The translations under genes and the position numbers were made by a program. Shown here in pieces: positions 1 to 9,382 of a stretch of 64,000 nt of DNA (positions are counted from its first letter, which is position 1; every line of letters begins with the position of its first letter). The DNA is from Aquidulcibacter paucihalophilus (lineage in GTDB: Bacteria; Pseudomonadota; Alphaproteobacteria; Caulobacterales; Aquidulcibacteraceae), in contig NZ_NCSQ01000166.1 in NCBI RefSeq assembly GCF_002105465.1, positions 22,415 through 86,414 of the forward strand, in the 5' to 3' direction. The notes beneath the pieces are model-generated. The model saw only the letters and a program-made list of their open reading frames with translations. It did not search any database and was not told the origin of the DNA.

Positions 1-956
1 GCCAAGCCGTCTTGAAGGATTTGGTCAAGGAGGCGGACTTTCTCCTTGAGAACTTCCGACCCGGAACTTTGGAAAAATGGGGCTTAGGCTATGACGCTTT
101 ATCCGCCCTTAATCCTGGCCTCATCATGATTCGCGTGTCCGGCTATGGCCAGACCGGGCCCAATAGTCACAAGGCAGGCTATGCCAGTGTTGGCGAGGCG
201 ATGGGTGGTCTGCGCTATGTGATGGGCGAGCCTGACCGGATGCCATCGCGGGCCGGGATCTCGATTGGCGACAGTCTGGCCGCCACCTATGCCGCCATTG
301 GGGCTTTGGCCGCCCTTGAACACAGACGCACTACGGGGCGCGGCCAGATCGTCGATTCGGCGATTTATGAGGCCTGCTTTGCCATGATGGAAAGCCTCGT
401 GCCTGACTATCATTTTGGCGGCTATATCCGGGAACGGACAGGCTCTTTCTTGCCCAAAATCGCACCATCGAACATCTATCCAGCCAGCGACGGCATGCTG
501 ATCCTTGCCGCCAATCAAGACACGGTATGGCGGCGCTTGGCCGAAGCCATGGGTCAGCCCGAACTGGCCGATGACCCGCGCTTTTTGACCCATGTCGCCC
601 GTGGCGAAAACCAAGCAAAACTCGATGCCTTGATCAGCGCTTGGACCCTGAACATGACCTGTGTGGAACTAGAGGCGGTCTGCGAGGCCCATGGCGTGCC
701 GTGTGGCCGCATCTATCGCGCGCCCGACATGTTGGCCGACCCCCATTTCGCTGCGCGCGAAGCGATTGTGACGGTGGAACATCCAGAACTGGGGCCGTTC
801 CCCATGCCGAATGTCTTCCCCAAGCTGTCCGGCACACCAGGCAATGTGCGTTGGACGGGGCCAGAGCTTGGCAGCCATACCACCGAAGTTCTTGCCACTC
901 TTTTGGGCTATGATGAGGATACGATTGCGTCGCTCAAGGGCGCAGGGGTGATCTAA
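1..956 (+). CDS. CaiB/BaiF family III CoA-transferase, 3' part only
   Basis: The gene runs in from before the window; the reading frame is open from base 3, so no true start is visible. About 318 residues remain of a family usually near 400. Family III enzymes move CoA between organic acids through an aspartyl-CoA intermediate. The N-terminal part shows [18 protein letters not shown] and SGYGQTGP, hallmarks of the family. The likely catalytic aspartate lies in SIGDSLAAT (coded near 270), followed by the helix [11 protein letters not shown] and the [13 protein letters not shown] block. The substrate cannot be told from sequence. The stop overlaps the ruvB stop on the other strand by 4 bases. 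Confidence 0.9.
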   Translation, partial: QAVLKDLVKEADFLLENFRPGTLEKWGLGYDALSALNPGLIMIRVSGYGQTGPNSHKAGYASVGEAMGGLRYVMGEPDRMPSRAGISIGDSLAATYAAIGALAALEHRRTTGRGQIVDSAIYEACFAMMESLVPDYHFGGYIRERTGSFLPKIAPSNIYPASDGMLILAANQDTVWRRLAEAMGQPELADDPRFLTHVARGENQAKLDALISAWTLNMTCVELEAVCEAHGVPCGRIYRAPDMLADPHFAAREAIVTVEHPELGPFPMPNVFPKLSGTPGNVRWTGPELGSHTTEVLATLLGYDEDTIASLKGAGVI

Positions 957-2008
957 CGCGCTGAATCGTCAAACAAGCCAGGTTGCGGTGGTGCCTTTGG
1001 CTCCGGCAGGCCAAAGAGCTGGTAGGCCCGGGCGGCAGCAACCCGCCCACGCGGCGTGCGCATGATAAAGCCCTGCTGCATCAGATAGGGCTCAATGACA
1101 TCTTCCACCCCGTCGCGGGCTTCGGAGATGGCCGCCGCCAAGGTCTCCACGCCCACGGGACCCCCGCCATAAGTCTCAACCAAGGCCCGCAAATAGCGGC
1201 GGTCGAGCATGTCGAGGCCGTCTGGATCAATGTCGAGGCGGGCAAGGCCATGGGCGGCGGTCTGGGCGTCCAAGGGGCTGCTCAAGGCATCAGCAAAGTC
1301 CCGGACGCGTCGCAACAAGCGCACCGCGATGCGGGGCGTGCCACGCGCGCGGCGCGCAATCTCAGTCGCCCCATCTGGTGTCAATGGCGCACCCAATTTT
1401 CCAGCCGCGCGCCGCAAGATCATTTCCAGATCGGCCACGCTATAAAAATCGAGGCGGGAGACGATGCCAAATCGGTCGCGCAGCGGCGTGGACAGCAGGC
1501 CCGCCCTCGTCGTCGCGCCCACCAAGGTAAAGGGCGACAAATCGATGCGGATTGATCGGGCGGAGGGGCCTTCGCCAATGACGAGATCGAGGGCGTAATC
1601 TTCCATCGCTGGGTAGAGAATTTCTTCAACCGCCGCGGACAGTCGGTGAATCTCGTCGATGAACAGGACATCTCGCGGTTCAAGATTGGTCAGGAGGGCC
1701 GCCAGATCGCCTGCCTTGGCGATCACAGGTCCCGATGTCGTCTTGAGGTTTACGCCCAATTCGCGGGCGGTAATCTGGGCTAAAGTTGTTTTGCCCAAGC
1801 CCGGTGGGCCAAACAACAACAAATGATCCATGGCATCGCCGCGCCCTTTGGCGGCGCGGACAAAGATTTCAAGATTGGCCTTAAGTTCTGTTTGGCCGAC
1901 AAATTCGTCAAAGCCAGAGGGGCGCAGCGCGCGGTCTAGCGTGTCGCCCACGCGCAATTCCGACGAGATCAGGCGTTCCCCGCTGAGGCCATCTTCTGGC
2001 TGATTCAT
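953..2008 (-). CDS. ruvB: Holliday junction branch-migration ATPase RuvB
   Basis: RuvB is the hexameric AAA+ motor that drives branch migration of Holliday junctions with RuvA. The 351 residues match the usual length. Walker A GPPGLGKT is at residues 67-74 and Walker B with FIDEIH around 116-121. The GATTRAGLL sensor region and the C-terminal winged helix ([15 protein letters not shown], then [12 protein letters not shown]) are all present. The start codon overlaps the ruvA stop by 4 bases, so the two are translationally coupled in a ruvC-ruvA-ruvB operon. No LexA box was recognised upstream of the operon. Intact and ordinary. Confidence 0.98.
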   Translation of the reverse strand: MNQPEDGLSGERLISSELRVGDTLDRALRPSGFDEFVGQTELKANLEIFVRAAKGRGDAMDHLLLFGPPGLGKTTLAQITARELGVNLKTTSGPVIAKAGDLAALLTNLEPRDVLFIDEIHRLSAAVEEILYPAMEDYALDLVIGEGPSARSIRIDLSPFTLVGATTRAGLLSTPLRDRFGIVSRLDFYSVADLEMILRRAAGKLGAPLTPDGATEIARRARGTPRIAVRLLRRVRDFADALSSPLDAQTAAHGLARLDIDPDGLDMLDRRYLRALVETYGGGPVGVETLAAAISEARDGVEDVIEPYLMQQGFIMRTPRGRVAAARAYQLFGLPEPKAPPQPGLFDDSAR

Positions 2009-2664
2009 CGGCCAATCTCCTTCAAGGCCGCCTTCACCAGCGCACCCACACTAGCCTCCTCACCAAGGCTGCGGCTGGCTTGGGCCACAGCGCGCAAGGC
2101 CTCGGGCTGGGCAATGCCGAGGTTGAGAAGGGCTGAAATGGCTTGCGAGCGGTCGGCCAAAGCAGGGCCTTCTTGAACCTGTGTGGTCTGGGCTTGGGGT
2201 TCGGCAGAAAGCGGCGCACCGCCTTCGCTAAAGCCAGAGGTTCCAGTTTGCCCCATCAGACTGGCTGGCGGTGGGCGGCCTTTCAGTTCGGTAGCAATGC
2301 GGGCAGCAAGCTTTGGGCCGACGCCGTTGGCTCGCGCAATGCTGACCTTATCTTCAAGGGCTGCGGCCTCCATTAATTGATTGGGCGAAAGAACGTCCAA
2401 AATCGACAGCGCCACTTTGGCCCCAACACCGCTAATCTCTTGTAATTTGGCAAACCAAGCCCGCTCAGCATCAGATAGAAAGCCATAAAGCTTCAATGAA
2501 TCTTCGCGCACTTGCGTCTCGATGAAGACATGGACCGCAGCCCCTTGGCCGAGACGCGACAACGTCCGTGTTCCGGCAAAAACCAAATAGCCCACACCCC
2601 CGACTTCGATCAAAGCGCGATCTTCGCCCGTTGCGGCCACTATGCCTTTCAGCGAGCCTATCAT
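2005..2664 (-). CDS. ruvA: Holliday junction DNA-binding protein RuvA
   Basis: RuvA forms tetramers that hold the four-way junction flat and load RuvB. The protein has 219 residues. The N-terminal OB fold begins [10 protein letters not shown]. Two helix-hairpin-helix segments follow, seen as [13 protein letters not shown] and [20 protein letters not shown] linker rich in Pro, Gly and Gln (about 130-165) leads to the C-terminal RuvB-binding domain. It overlaps ruvC upstream and ruvB downstream by 4 bases each, giving one tightly coupled transcription unit. Confidence 0.97.
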   Translation of the reverse strand: MIGSLKGIVAATGEDRALIEVGGVGYLVFAGTRTLSRLGQGAAVHVFIETQVREDSLKLYGFLSDAERAWFAKLQEISGVGAKVALSILDVLSPNQLMEAAALEDKVSIARANGVGPKLAARIATELKGRPPPASLMGQTGTSGFSEGGAPLSAEPQAQTTQVQEGPALADRSQAISALLNLGIAQPEALRAVAQASRSLGEEASVGALVKAALKEIGR

Positions 2665-3173
2665 CCTTTAGCAGCCATTAGGTGGTTGCTGGGGCTGCGC
2701 CGCTCTGCTGCATGGCAGATGGCGGCGGCCAAAGCATCGGCGGCATCGGCGGAAACCGCCCCCGATTGCGGCAAGAGACGGCGAACCATGAAGGCCACTT
2801 GCTCCTTCTCCGCCCCGCCAGTTCCGACTAGCGCCTTTTTGATATGGCGGGTTGCATACTCCGTCACGGCAACATGGTGTTGCGCCAAAACCGACAGGGT
2901 CGCGCCACGGGCGTGGCCGAGCAATAAAGCCGATTGCGCATTCTTCGCCATGAACACCTCTTCAACCGCTGCTTCGGTCGGGTTGTAGAAATCAAGCACG
3001 TCTTTGATGCCGCTGGCAAGCGCGCCCAAACGCTCTGTCAAAGGCAGTTTTGTGGCGGGTGCGATCACGCCATGGGCGACCCATGAAATACGGGCACCTT
3101 CGCACGCAATGACGCCCCAGCCGGTGCGTTGGAGACCGGGATCAATGCCCAGAAGGATCGTTTGAAGTGACAT
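2661..3173 (-). CDS. ruvC: crossover junction endodeoxyribonuclease RuvC
   Basis: RuvC is the resolvase that nicks Holliday junctions symmetrically. From the ATG at 3173 the protein begins MSLQTILLGIDPGLQRTGWG. The first catalytic aspartate is D11, the glutamate is in the EEVFMAKN block (residues 71-72), and the last acidic pair is in SADAADALAAAICH. The frame stays open to 3212, but the extra 13 residues do not look like the family, and the 3173 start puts LGIDPG at the expected distance. The stop overlaps the ruvA start. An 81-base gap separates it from the methyltransferase gene upstream on the same strand. Confidence 0.95.
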   Translation of the reverse strand: MSLQTILLGIDPGLQRTGWGVIACEGARISWVAHGVIAPATKLPLTERLGALASGIKDVLDFYNPTEAAVEEVFMAKNAQSALLLGHARGATLSVLAQHHVAVTEYATRHIKKALVGTGGAEKEQVAFMVRRLLPQSGAVSADAADALAAAICHAAERRSPSNHLMAAKG

Positions 3174-3254
3174 GTCTTTCGTTCCGTAAAGCGAATCGCA
3201 GCCTTCGTGCACCAGGGTACCTTAACAGAACATAACCAGAACAATAAAGCGATG

Positions 3255-4100
3255 CTATTTTTTCTTCAACAGCATCACTTCAATCCGCCCGTCGTTGGCG
3301 CGCCACGTCTGATGGACCTCAAAACCAGCAACTTCGTGGGCGAGCGTTTCGGTGGTAAATTGCTGTGCGGCACCCATGGCCAGCCAGTCGCCAAGCTTAA
3401 AGCCGCAGCCTGCATCTTGCCACTGGATACTGGCATCCTTCTGGGCCACAGCCCCAAACTGAACCTGTTGACTGGCAGCTTGATGGAAAACGCGGGCTTC
3501 AAAGCCATGGCTTTTACCCAAACGGGTTAGGCAGGTGCGCACCAAAGATTGGCCAAATTCTTGATAGGCGGCTTCGACCATTGCGGCATCTTGGGCTAAT
3601 TCGATTGTGACCAGCAGGAAGTCATCGCTTGTCAGCGTCAGTGAAGCGCCGTGAAACAGTTCCTTTCGCTCCTCCGCCGTCAAAAAGCCCAATCCGCCGC
3701 CAGAGATGATGGCGAGTGTTGTGCCTGACCCGATCGCCGGTAAGTCCCAATTTGCCGGGTTGGCACTTGCCGGTGCCACGCTGATTTCTGCAGTCGTATC
3801 TTTCGCTTGCAGGGTATCGAAGACCCGTGGGTCGATCTCGCGATTCATCAAGACAATCGCCTTTGGGCGTTCCAATGTCGCTAAAGTTTGGGCGGTCCGC
3901 AAACCCGTAAATGGCCCGCAGTCGATCAGGCGGGCAGCAGGCCCAACCAAGGTGGCGATGTGCGGCAGGATACGATCAAGGACTTCGCGCTCTGCCCGCT
4001 CGACATGGGAAGCAGGGTTAGCCAGCCCAAGCGCAATCGCGAAACTTCGTTCGCCAGCCAGCAGACCCTGTTGGTGGTGCCGGACCAAATCTTCAAACAT
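3255..4100 (-). CDS. EgtD-like SAM-dependent methyltransferase (histidine-specific fold)
   Basis: The 281 residues resemble the histidine-specific methyltransferase domain of EgtD, which trimethylates histidine for ergothioneine. What is seen: a glycine-rich SAM loop LIDCGPFTGLRTAQTL near residue 60-75, then GGGLGFLTAEERKELFHGAS, then LLVTIELAQDAAMVEAAY, in the order and spacing of the EgtD family. The C-terminus DGRIEVMLLKKK also fits. The N-terminal tyrosine-rich substrate motif of true EgtD is not evident, and no egtB lies beside it. The gene follows nadD by 37 bases on the same strand. I call the fold with fair confidence and leave the substrate open. Confidence 0.55.
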   Translation of the reverse strand: MFEDLVRHHQQGLLAGERSFAIALGLANPASHVERAEREVLDRILPHIATLVGPAARLIDCGPFTGLRTAQTLATLERPKAIVLMNREIDPRVFDTLQAKDTTAEISVAPASANPANWDLPAIGSGTTLAIISGGGLGFLTAEERKELFHGASLTLTSDDFLLVTIELAQDAAMVEAAYQEFGQSLVRTCLTRLGKSHGFEARVFHQAASQQVQFGAVAQKDASIQWQDAGCGFKLGDWLAMGAAQQFTTETLAHEVAGFEVHQTWRANDGRIEVMLLKKK

Positions 4101-4137
4101 GGACTCACAAACCTCAGGGAATAATCTTCAAACTAAC

Positions 4138-4740
4138 TCACACAGCGGACAGACCAGCACCACTTGCCCGAAGCGCTGTGGAGGATAGGGGATTCCAACG
4201 GGCGGGTATATAGACCCAGGCCGGTGGTACAGCACTTGGACAGGCCATGGCATTGACCAAGTTCAGCCGTGCGTGGGGGAAGCGTTGTGCCAACCGCCCA
4301 AGCCGGGCGCGCGGTCCAGCCCCTGGGCGCGACACAACACAGATCGGCACCAAGCGCGCAATATCCTGCCAGCCGCGCCAGCGCTCAAACCCACTTAAAT
4401 TGTCGGCCCCCATCAGCCAGACAAAATGCACGCCGGGATAACGTCGTTTTAGGGCCCGGAGCGTGTCGATGGTGAATTGGGTTTTTAGGCGGGTCTCAAT
4501 ATCGGTGACAATATTGTTCGGACCGCGCGCCACACTTCGCGCAGAGGCGAGCCTGCGTTCCAAGGGTGTGGATTTTGGCTTTAGCGGGTTTTGCGGCGAT
4601 ACCAGCCACCAGACACACGTCAGGCCCAGCCGGGCACGGGCTGTCTCGGCCACGTGGGCATGGCCAGAATGGGCAGGATCAAAAGAACCACCGAGGAGCC
4701 CGACCTTCATCCCTCGCGGCGCTTGTAGCGCGTATCGCAT
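4138..4740 (-). CDS. nadD: nicotinate-nucleotide adenylyltransferase NadD
   Basis: NadD adenylates nicotinate mononucleotide to deamido-NAD, the shared step of de novo and salvage NAD synthesis. The nucleotidyltransferase signature GGSFDPAHSGH is at residues 17-27. It is followed by WWLVSPQNPLK, by WLMGADNLSGFERW, and by the C-terminal SSTALR that corresponds to the family ISST(x)IR motif. The 200 residues match the family. A second ATG at 4710 (MKVGLLGGSFDP) is a possible start, but the GAGG before it is too close to serve it. The usual partners rsfS and rlmH are not next to it here. Confidence 0.93.
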   Translation of the reverse strand: MRYALQAPRGMKVGLLGGSFDPAHSGHAHVAETARARLGLTCVWWLVSPQNPLKPKSTPLERRLASARSVARGPNNIVTDIETRLKTQFTIDTLRALKRRYPGVHFVWLMGADNLSGFERWRGWQDIARLVPICVVSRPGAGPRARLGRLAQRFPHARLNLVNAMACPSAVPPAWVYIPARWNPLSSTALRASGAGLSAV

Positions 4741-4972
4741 GGGCCACGATTACGGGAGAGTCCGGCATAGGGGAAGGGGTTATGCTCAGATTGAGGATAG
4801 ATTGCTGCTTTAGCTGGGACGTAGGCGCGAACCAGCTTCAGGCCGAAACCGCTTGCTTATTGGGTAAGAAGGGCGCATAGGGCACATGTCTAATGACGGG
4901 TCTATGCTTGTCTGTTCGCTGAGATCTTCGGCGCTGCTCTCAAAAATACCTCCTGAAATGTCGACGCCAAAA

Positions 4973-4990
4973 TGCCTGCACGTGCAGGCA
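4973..4990. promoter_or_regulatory. 18-bp perfect palindrome in the csp leader
   Basis: TGCCTGCACGTGCAGGCA reads the same on both strands. It ends 29 bases before the preferred csp start at 5020. It could be an operator or, in RNA, a tight 8-bp hairpin in the cold-shock leader. Cold-shock genes are known for structured, temperature-sensing leaders; assigning that role here is inference. Confidence 0.5.
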
Positions 4991-5019
4991 TCTAATTCTC
5001 TATGAACGGAACTACGCTA

Positions 5020-5232
5020 ATGACTACCGGAACAGTAAAATGGTTTAATGGCCAAAAAGGCTTTGGCTTTATCGCTCCTGATGACGGCGGCCCTGATGCC
5101 TTCGTCCACATCAGTGCAGTGGAACGCTCGGGCATGAGCGACCTGCGCGACGGCCAAAAGGTCAGCTATGACCTCGTGGCAGATCGCAAGAGCGGCAAAA
5201 TGTCTGCCGAAAACCTGCAAGATCGCGCGTAA
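5020..5232 (+). CDS. cold-shock domain protein, CspA family
   Basis: A 70-residue single cold-shock domain, acting as an RNA chaperone that binds single-stranded nucleic acid. RNP1 is KGFGFI (in [13 protein letters not shown]) and RNP2 is DAFVHIS. The frame is open from an ATG at 5002, but [17 protein letters not shown] is the usual family N-terminus, so 5020 is chosen. The leader carries the palindrome at 4973-4990. A short hairpin follows the stop at 5238-5256. A small basic protein gene follows on the same strand after 117 bases. Confidence 0.95.
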   Translation: MTTGTVKWFNGQKGFGFIAPDDGGPDAFVHISAVERSGMSDLRDGQKVSYDLVADRKSGKMSAENLQDRA

Positions 5233-5237
5233 GCTCT

Positions 5238-5256
5238 TGGCTTCTGTTAGAAGCCA
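5238..5256 (+). terminator. hairpin after csp
   Basis: Perfect 8-bp stem TGGCTTCT/AGAAGCCA with a GTT loop, starting 6 bases after the csp stop. There is no clear T-run after it (gatgcttta), so it may be a weak terminator or an mRNA-end stabiliser. Confidence 0.4.
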
Positions 5257-5349
5257 GATGCTTTAGCCCCCTTGGATGCGGCCGGTGCCTTGGCATTGGC
5301 CGCAGCCTGAGATCTCGTCCCTCTACACCATCCTTAAAGTGAGTACCCA

Positions 5350-5484
5350 ATGGCTAAGGGACAGAAAAAAAGTAATAAGGAAATCCGCAAGCCAAAGGCG
5401 GAAAAATCCAAGACCGAAGCGCCGACCCCTCTGTTCTCTAAGGGTGCGACCACGGCCGACAAAGTCCCGATGGGCAAACGCTAA
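5350..5484 (+). CDS. small, highly basic 44-residue protein
   Basis: ATG at 5350 to TAA at 5484. The N-terminal half (MAKGQKKSNKEIRKPKAEK) is very lysine-rich; the C-terminal half has PTPLFSKGATTADKVPMGKR. Short proteins that begin MAKGQ..SNKE..KPK are widespread in Proteobacteria and have no assigned function; I recognise that general type but not a named family. The charge suggests nucleic-acid or ribosome contact, which is inference. It lies downstream of csp, and its stop overlaps the comM stop on the other strand by 4 bases (CTAA). Confidence 0.7.
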   Translation: MAKGQKKSNKEIRKPKAEKSKTEAPTPLFSKGATTADKVPMGKR

Positions 5485-7028
5485 AGCCTTTGGAAACTGG
5501 GTGTTGAGACCGGTTGCGCAGGATTAGGCTCCACCCGACGATACGCCAAAGCTTCTGCGACATGAATCCGCTTTACACCGTCTGCGCCATCAAGGTCTGC
5601 GATCGTGCGGGCTACTTTTAAGGTGCGATGATAGGCGCGCGCCGATAGACGCAGCGCCTCTGCGGCTTTTCCCAACAAATCCCGACCCGGTCCATCCGGG
5701 GCCGCAACCCGGTCCAGCACAGCGCCGCTGGCAACCGCATTGGTGGCCATTGCCAGCCCATCATTCTCATAGCGTTCTGCTTGGGCGGCTCTGGCACGTG
5801 CCACACGGGCAGCAGCCTCGTGAGTGCCCTCGGAACTCGCGGGCAGAGCCAAGTCGGCAGCCGTCACGGCGGGGATGTCGATTTGCAGATCAATCCGGTC
5901 AAGGAAGGGCCCTGATATGCGCGATTGATAGCTGACCATACAGCGCGGGGCCTTCCCACATGTCCGCCCGGCTGCAGCTCCACAACGGCACGGGTTCATG
6001 GCTGCAACCAGTTGAAATCGAGCAGGATAGGTGACGTGCCGATTGGCGCGTGCAACCACCACTTCACCGGTTTCCAAAGGCTGACGCAGGGCATCGAGGG
6101 CTTGGGCCGAAAACTCGGGCAATTCATCGAGAAACAAGACCCCGTGATGGGCCAGCGAGACTTCGCCCGGCTTGGCACGCAGGCCACCGCCGGTCAAAGC
6201 TGCCATGCTGGCGGAATGGTGGGGTGCGCGGAAGGGCCGTGACCGGGTAAGTGAGCCGCGCTCTAGCATGCCCGCCACGGAATGGACCATGGAAACTTCT
6301 AACAGTTCTCGCGCGTTTAAGGGTGGCAAAAGGCCGGGTAGGCGCTGGGCCAGCATGGATTTGCCAGCCCCTGGCGGGCCAACCAGCAATAAATTATGCC
6401 CCCCTGCAGCGGTAATCTCTAGCGCCCGTTTGGCCTGTTCTTGGCCGCGTACATCTTTCAAATCCGCCACGGGCGGTGCCTCGAGGAGGGCACCGGGCAC
6501 GGCAAGTTCTAGGGGCCGCGCTCCGCGAACGTGGTTGATAAAGCCCATCAGGCTCGACACCCCAATCACGCGCCCACCTGACCACGCCGCTTCGGCAGCA
6601 GAAGCGGCTGGACAAACCAAGGTCAAATCTTCCCCATGGGAGGCCATGGCCGCTGGCAAAGCGCCAACAATGGGTTGCCAATCTCCGTCCAACCCCAACT
6701 CACCCAATACGGCGAGGCCATCTAGCGCGTCTGACGGCAGAACACCCATGGCCGTTAAAAGCGCTACAGCGATGGGCGCGTGATAATGGGATCCTTCCTT
6801 GGGAAGGTCAGCCGGAGCTAGATTCACCAGCACGCGCTTGGATGGAATTGAGAGGCCGATGGCGGCAAAAGCCGAACGCACACGCTCCCGACTCTCGGCA
6901 ACAGCCTTGTCTGCCAAACCGACAATGGAGAAATAGGGGTTGGCCCCAGCGTCCGTTATTTGGACTTGTACATCTACTCTGCGCGCCTCGGCCCCATCAA
7001 AGGCCCATGTAACCAATCGAGCAACCAT
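5481..7028 (-). CDS. comM: YifB/ComM family Mg-chelatase-like AAA+ ATPase
   Basis: The 515 residues have the complete ComM/YifB layout: an N-terminal S5-like/Lon-like domain (to about 170), an AAA+ domain with Walker A GPPGAGKSM and the GVLFLDELPEF Walker B, a zinc-like cluster CRCGAAAGRTC before the sensor region, and a C-terminal Mg-chelatase subunit domain. ComM is a hexameric helicase that promotes branch migration during integration of transforming DNA; in organisms without natural competence its role is unclear. It is the last gene of the rsmI-yraN-SirB1-gshB-comM run, 144 bases after gshB. Confidence 0.93.
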   Translation of the reverse strand: MVARLVTWAFDGAEARRVDVQVQITDAGANPYFSIVGLADKAVAESRERVRSAFAAIGLSIPSKRVLVNLAPADLPKEGSHYHAPIAVALLTAMGVLPSDALDGLAVLGELGLDGDWQPIVGALPAAMASHGEDLTLVCPAASAAEAAWSGGRVIGVSSLMGFINHVRGARPLELAVPGALLEAPPVADLKDVRGQEQAKRALEITAAGGHNLLLVGPPGAGKSMLAQRLPGLLPPLNARELLEVSMVHSVAGMLERGSLTRSRPFRAPHHSASMAALTGGGLRAKPGEVSLAHHGVLFLDELPEFSAQALDALRQPLETGEVVVARANRHVTYPARFQLVAAMNPCRCGAAAGRTCGKAPRCMVSYQSRISGPFLDRIDLQIDIPAVTAADLALPASSEGTHEAAARVARARAAQAERYENDGLAMATNAVASGAVLDRVAAPDGPGRDLLGKAAEALRLSARAYHRTLKVARTIADLDGADGVKRIHVAEALAYRRVEPNPAQPVSTPSFQRL

Positions 7029-7172
7029 TGTTTCGCTTCCGAATTATCCACATTCCAACCCGAAATCAGAACATATATCGAACAGACAACGAACAAAAGG
7101 ATATTTTCGACGCTAGATTGTGATCCTCAACCTTGATAGGCTGTGAACAATTTGATTACCACAGAGTAAGCT

Positions 7173-8138
7173 CTAATTCAATTTGCGGCTGATCGCGTCC
7201 CACATCAGGGAAACAGCATTGACGCCCGAAAAAGCTTTGAGGGCTAAAGCACCGGTCGGAGAGGTCACATTGATCTCCGTCAATCGCCCGGCAATCACGT
7301 CGATTCCCACGAATAAAAGCCCCCTATCCCTCAGCGTTGGGCCAATGGCGCGGCAAATTGCGAGATCAACTTCACTCAACTCAACGGGATGGGCCGTCCC
7401 ACCCACAGCCAAGTTCGAACGAATATCATTGCCCTTAGGCACCCGATTAATGCCCCCAACCGGCTCGCCATCGATCAAGATGATGCGCTTATCACCGTCA
7501 AATACGCCTGGCACAAAGGCCTGCACCATGATCGGGTCGCGGCTTGTGGTGAAAAACAAGTCGAGTAGGGCGCCGAGATTGCCATCTTCAGGCTTGATCC
7601 GGAACACCGCGGCACCGGCATTGCCATACAAGGGCTTGACCACAATGTCCTTATGCTCAGCCTGAAACGCCTTGATGGTTGCAACATCGCGCGAGACCAA
7701 GGTCGGCGGCATTAAGTCGGGAAACAGAAGCGGGACGATCTTTTCAGGGCTCGACCGCACCCAAAACGGGTCATTGACCACCAGTGTCTTGCCCTTCAAG
7801 AATTCAAGCAGATGCGCGGCGGTGATATAGCTCATGTCAAAGGGCGGATCTTGCCGCATCAGGACAACGTCGACATCCTCGGCCAAATCCAGAATGACTT
7901 CGTCGCCGAGGCTGACATGGTCGCCCTTTACGCGTTGGACTTTAGCGGGCTTGGCGCGGGCGGTAACCTTGCCCTCCTGCCAGCTCAAAGTGTCGACCTG
8001 ATAGACAAAAATCTCATGCCCGCGGTTCTGCGCTTCTTCAGCCATGGCAAAGGTCGTATCGCCGTCAATATTGACGTGCTCAATCGGGTCCATCTGGATG
8101 GCAATACGAAGGAGCTTTGAGACAGGGGAATCAGACAC
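7173..8138 (-). CDS. gshB: glutathione synthetase GshB
   Basis: GshB joins gamma-glutamylcysteine and glycine using ATP. The 321-residue ATP-grasp protein shows the family blocks MDPIEHVNIDGDTTFAM near the N-terminus, VLMRQDPPFDMSYI, VVKPLYGNAGAAVFRI, MVQAFVPGVFDGDKRIILIDG and the C-terminal GIDVIAGRLTEINVTSPTG that binds metal and ATP. The start is a GTG at 8138; homologues align from about residue 10. It sits 12 bases after the SirB1-like gene, within the rsmI operon. Confidence 0.96.
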   Translation of the reverse strand: MSDSPVSKLLRIAIQMDPIEHVNIDGDTTFAMAEEAQNRGHEIFVYQVDTLSWQEGKVTARAKPAKVQRVKGDHVSLGDEVILDLAEDVDVVLMRQDPPFDMSYITAAHLLEFLKGKTLVVNDPFWVRSSPEKIVPLLFPDLMPPTLVSRDVATIKAFQAEHKDIVVKPLYGNAGAAVFRIKPEDGNLGALLDLFFTTSRDPIMVQAFVPGVFDGDKRIILIDGEPVGGINRVPKGNDIRSNLAVGGTAHPVELSEVDLAICRAIGPTLRDRGLLFVGIDVIAGRLTEINVTSPTGALALKAFSGVNAVSLMWDAISRKLN

Positions 8139-8150
8139 AGGATGTACTCG

Positions 8151-8954
8151 CTAATTGAGCTTCTGGCGCAGAGTTTGAGTTCTATCGCGATCAGCTTGGG
8201 TGTAGCCTTGAAGTTGGCTTGCCCGCTGCGCCCATTCAAGGGCTATATGAATTTGTCCGGCGGCTTCTGCAGCTTGGGAATAGTCGAGCGCAACTTGATA
8301 ATTGTCTGGGGCCAGTAAAGCGCGGCGATAGGCTGCCCGCATCCACGCCTCAATCTGGCCCGAGGCCCGCGCCCGCGCCGCTAAATTGGTCTGCAGGCGC
8401 ACCGCCATCACCCGATCCGATACGGGGGCGAGCATCGCCTCGCTCAAGGCCTTGATCCCAACTCGACTGGCGATCTCAGATAGACCCAGCTCATCCACAA
8501 TCGCACCACCTGCGAGCGGGTCGATGAAGATAGGCCCATCGGTCGCCTCGAGACGCAAGAGGAAATGCCCCGGGGTATCAACCCCATAGAGGGCCGCATG
8601 AGACAGGCGAGCGACATGACGCCAGATCACACCCAAGCCAACGGGCAAGCCGGCGCGTGCGTTCAAAATACTGATTAAATCGGCATTGCCCGGATCATCA
8701 AAGTCCTTGGTTGAACCCGCAAACCCCATTTCGCCAAAGATCAATTGGGTGAGTGCCAGCGCCGATTGCGGCTTTCGATGTTGGGCCAAGGCTGTCAATT
8801 GATCGAGAACCTTCAACGCTTCTGACACATCACGATCGGGGCTTTCATGAATGGCGCAAGCCAGTGCACAGGCGGTCAAGTCAAAGCGATCTGCCGGCAT
8901 GCTGGCACAGACTTTTAGGGCACTTTCTGCATCGAGGCGGGTCCTGGGGATCAT
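8151..8954 (-). CDS. SirB1-type transglutaminase-like/TPR protein
   Basis: The 267 residues contain a SirB1 N-terminal transglutaminase-like domain: FGEMGFAGSTKDFDDPGNADL, then NARAGLPVGLGVIWRHVARLSH and VDTPGHFLLRLE. The C-terminal 80 residues look like TPR-type helices. The biochemical role of the family is not established. The frame is open to 9056, but the ATG at 8954 gives an exact ATGA overlap with the yraN stop and starts just before the conserved part, so it is preferred. It lies between yraN and gshB in the operon. Confidence 0.85.
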   Translation of the reverse strand: MIPRTRLDAESALKVCASMPADRFDLTACALACAIHESPDRDVSEALKVLDQLTALAQHRKPQSALALTQLIFGEMGFAGSTKDFDDPGNADLISILNARAGLPVGLGVIWRHVARLSHAALYGVDTPGHFLLRLEATDGPIFIDPLAGGAIVDELGLSEIASRVGIKALSEAMLAPVSDRVMAVRLQTNLAARARASGQIEAWMRAAYRRALLAPDNYQVALDYSQAAEAAGQIHIALEWAQRASQLQGYTQADRDRTQTLRQKLN

Positions 8955-9382
8955 TTGCGCCGCGCCCGAAAGGAAATCACATTGCCGAATGGGCTGTGCC
9001 TGCTCAACATCGGGTCCACTTCTGGCCGCCACGCATCGCGCACATGTTTGGGCCAACGCCAGCGGGTGACGACCATGAGATCATAGCGCCACGTGAAGTG
9101 TTGGGTCCATTCACGTCGTGCGGTCCAGCCTGTTGCGGCGCGCACAATGCGCGACATTTGCCGAGGACGTAGGACCTCCGCCGGATCAATTTCATCTCGG
9201 CGCATTTTAACTTCGATAAAGGCTAACACATCCCCGCGCCGCGCAATCAGATCAATCTCGCCCGCGGGAGTCTGCACGCGCCGCCCCAAAATCGCGTAAC
9301 CTTTCAGCTGCAGTACAAAGGCAGCCCAAGTCTCGGCCCAGCGGCCAGAGCGCTCGGCAAGGGCGCGCCGGGTTAGGTTCAT
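8951..9382 (-). CDS. yraN: YraN/UPF0102 family nuclease-like protein
   Basis: A 143-residue UPF0102 protein with an archaeal Holliday-resolvase-like nuclease fold. The motif GEIDLIARRGDVLAFIEVKMR carries the acidic and lysine residues (E, D, ExK) of the PD-(D/E)xK active site. Its cellular job is unknown, although it is often linked to rsmI. Here it overlaps the rsmI stop by 4 bases (9379-9382) and the next gene by 4 bases (8951-8954). Confidence 0.9.
   Translation of the reverse strand: MNLTRRALAERSGRWAETWAAFVLQLKGYAILGRRVQTPAGEIDLIARRGDVLAFIEVKMRRDEIDPAEVLRPRQMSRIVRAATGWTARREWTQHFTWRYDLMVVTRWRWPKHVRDAWRPEVDPMLSRHSPFGNVISFRARRK

Noticed and set aside
3174..3212. Longer RuvC N-terminus from 3212
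   Set aside because: The 13 extra residues do not fit the family, and the ATG at 3173 places the catalytic LGIDPG normally.
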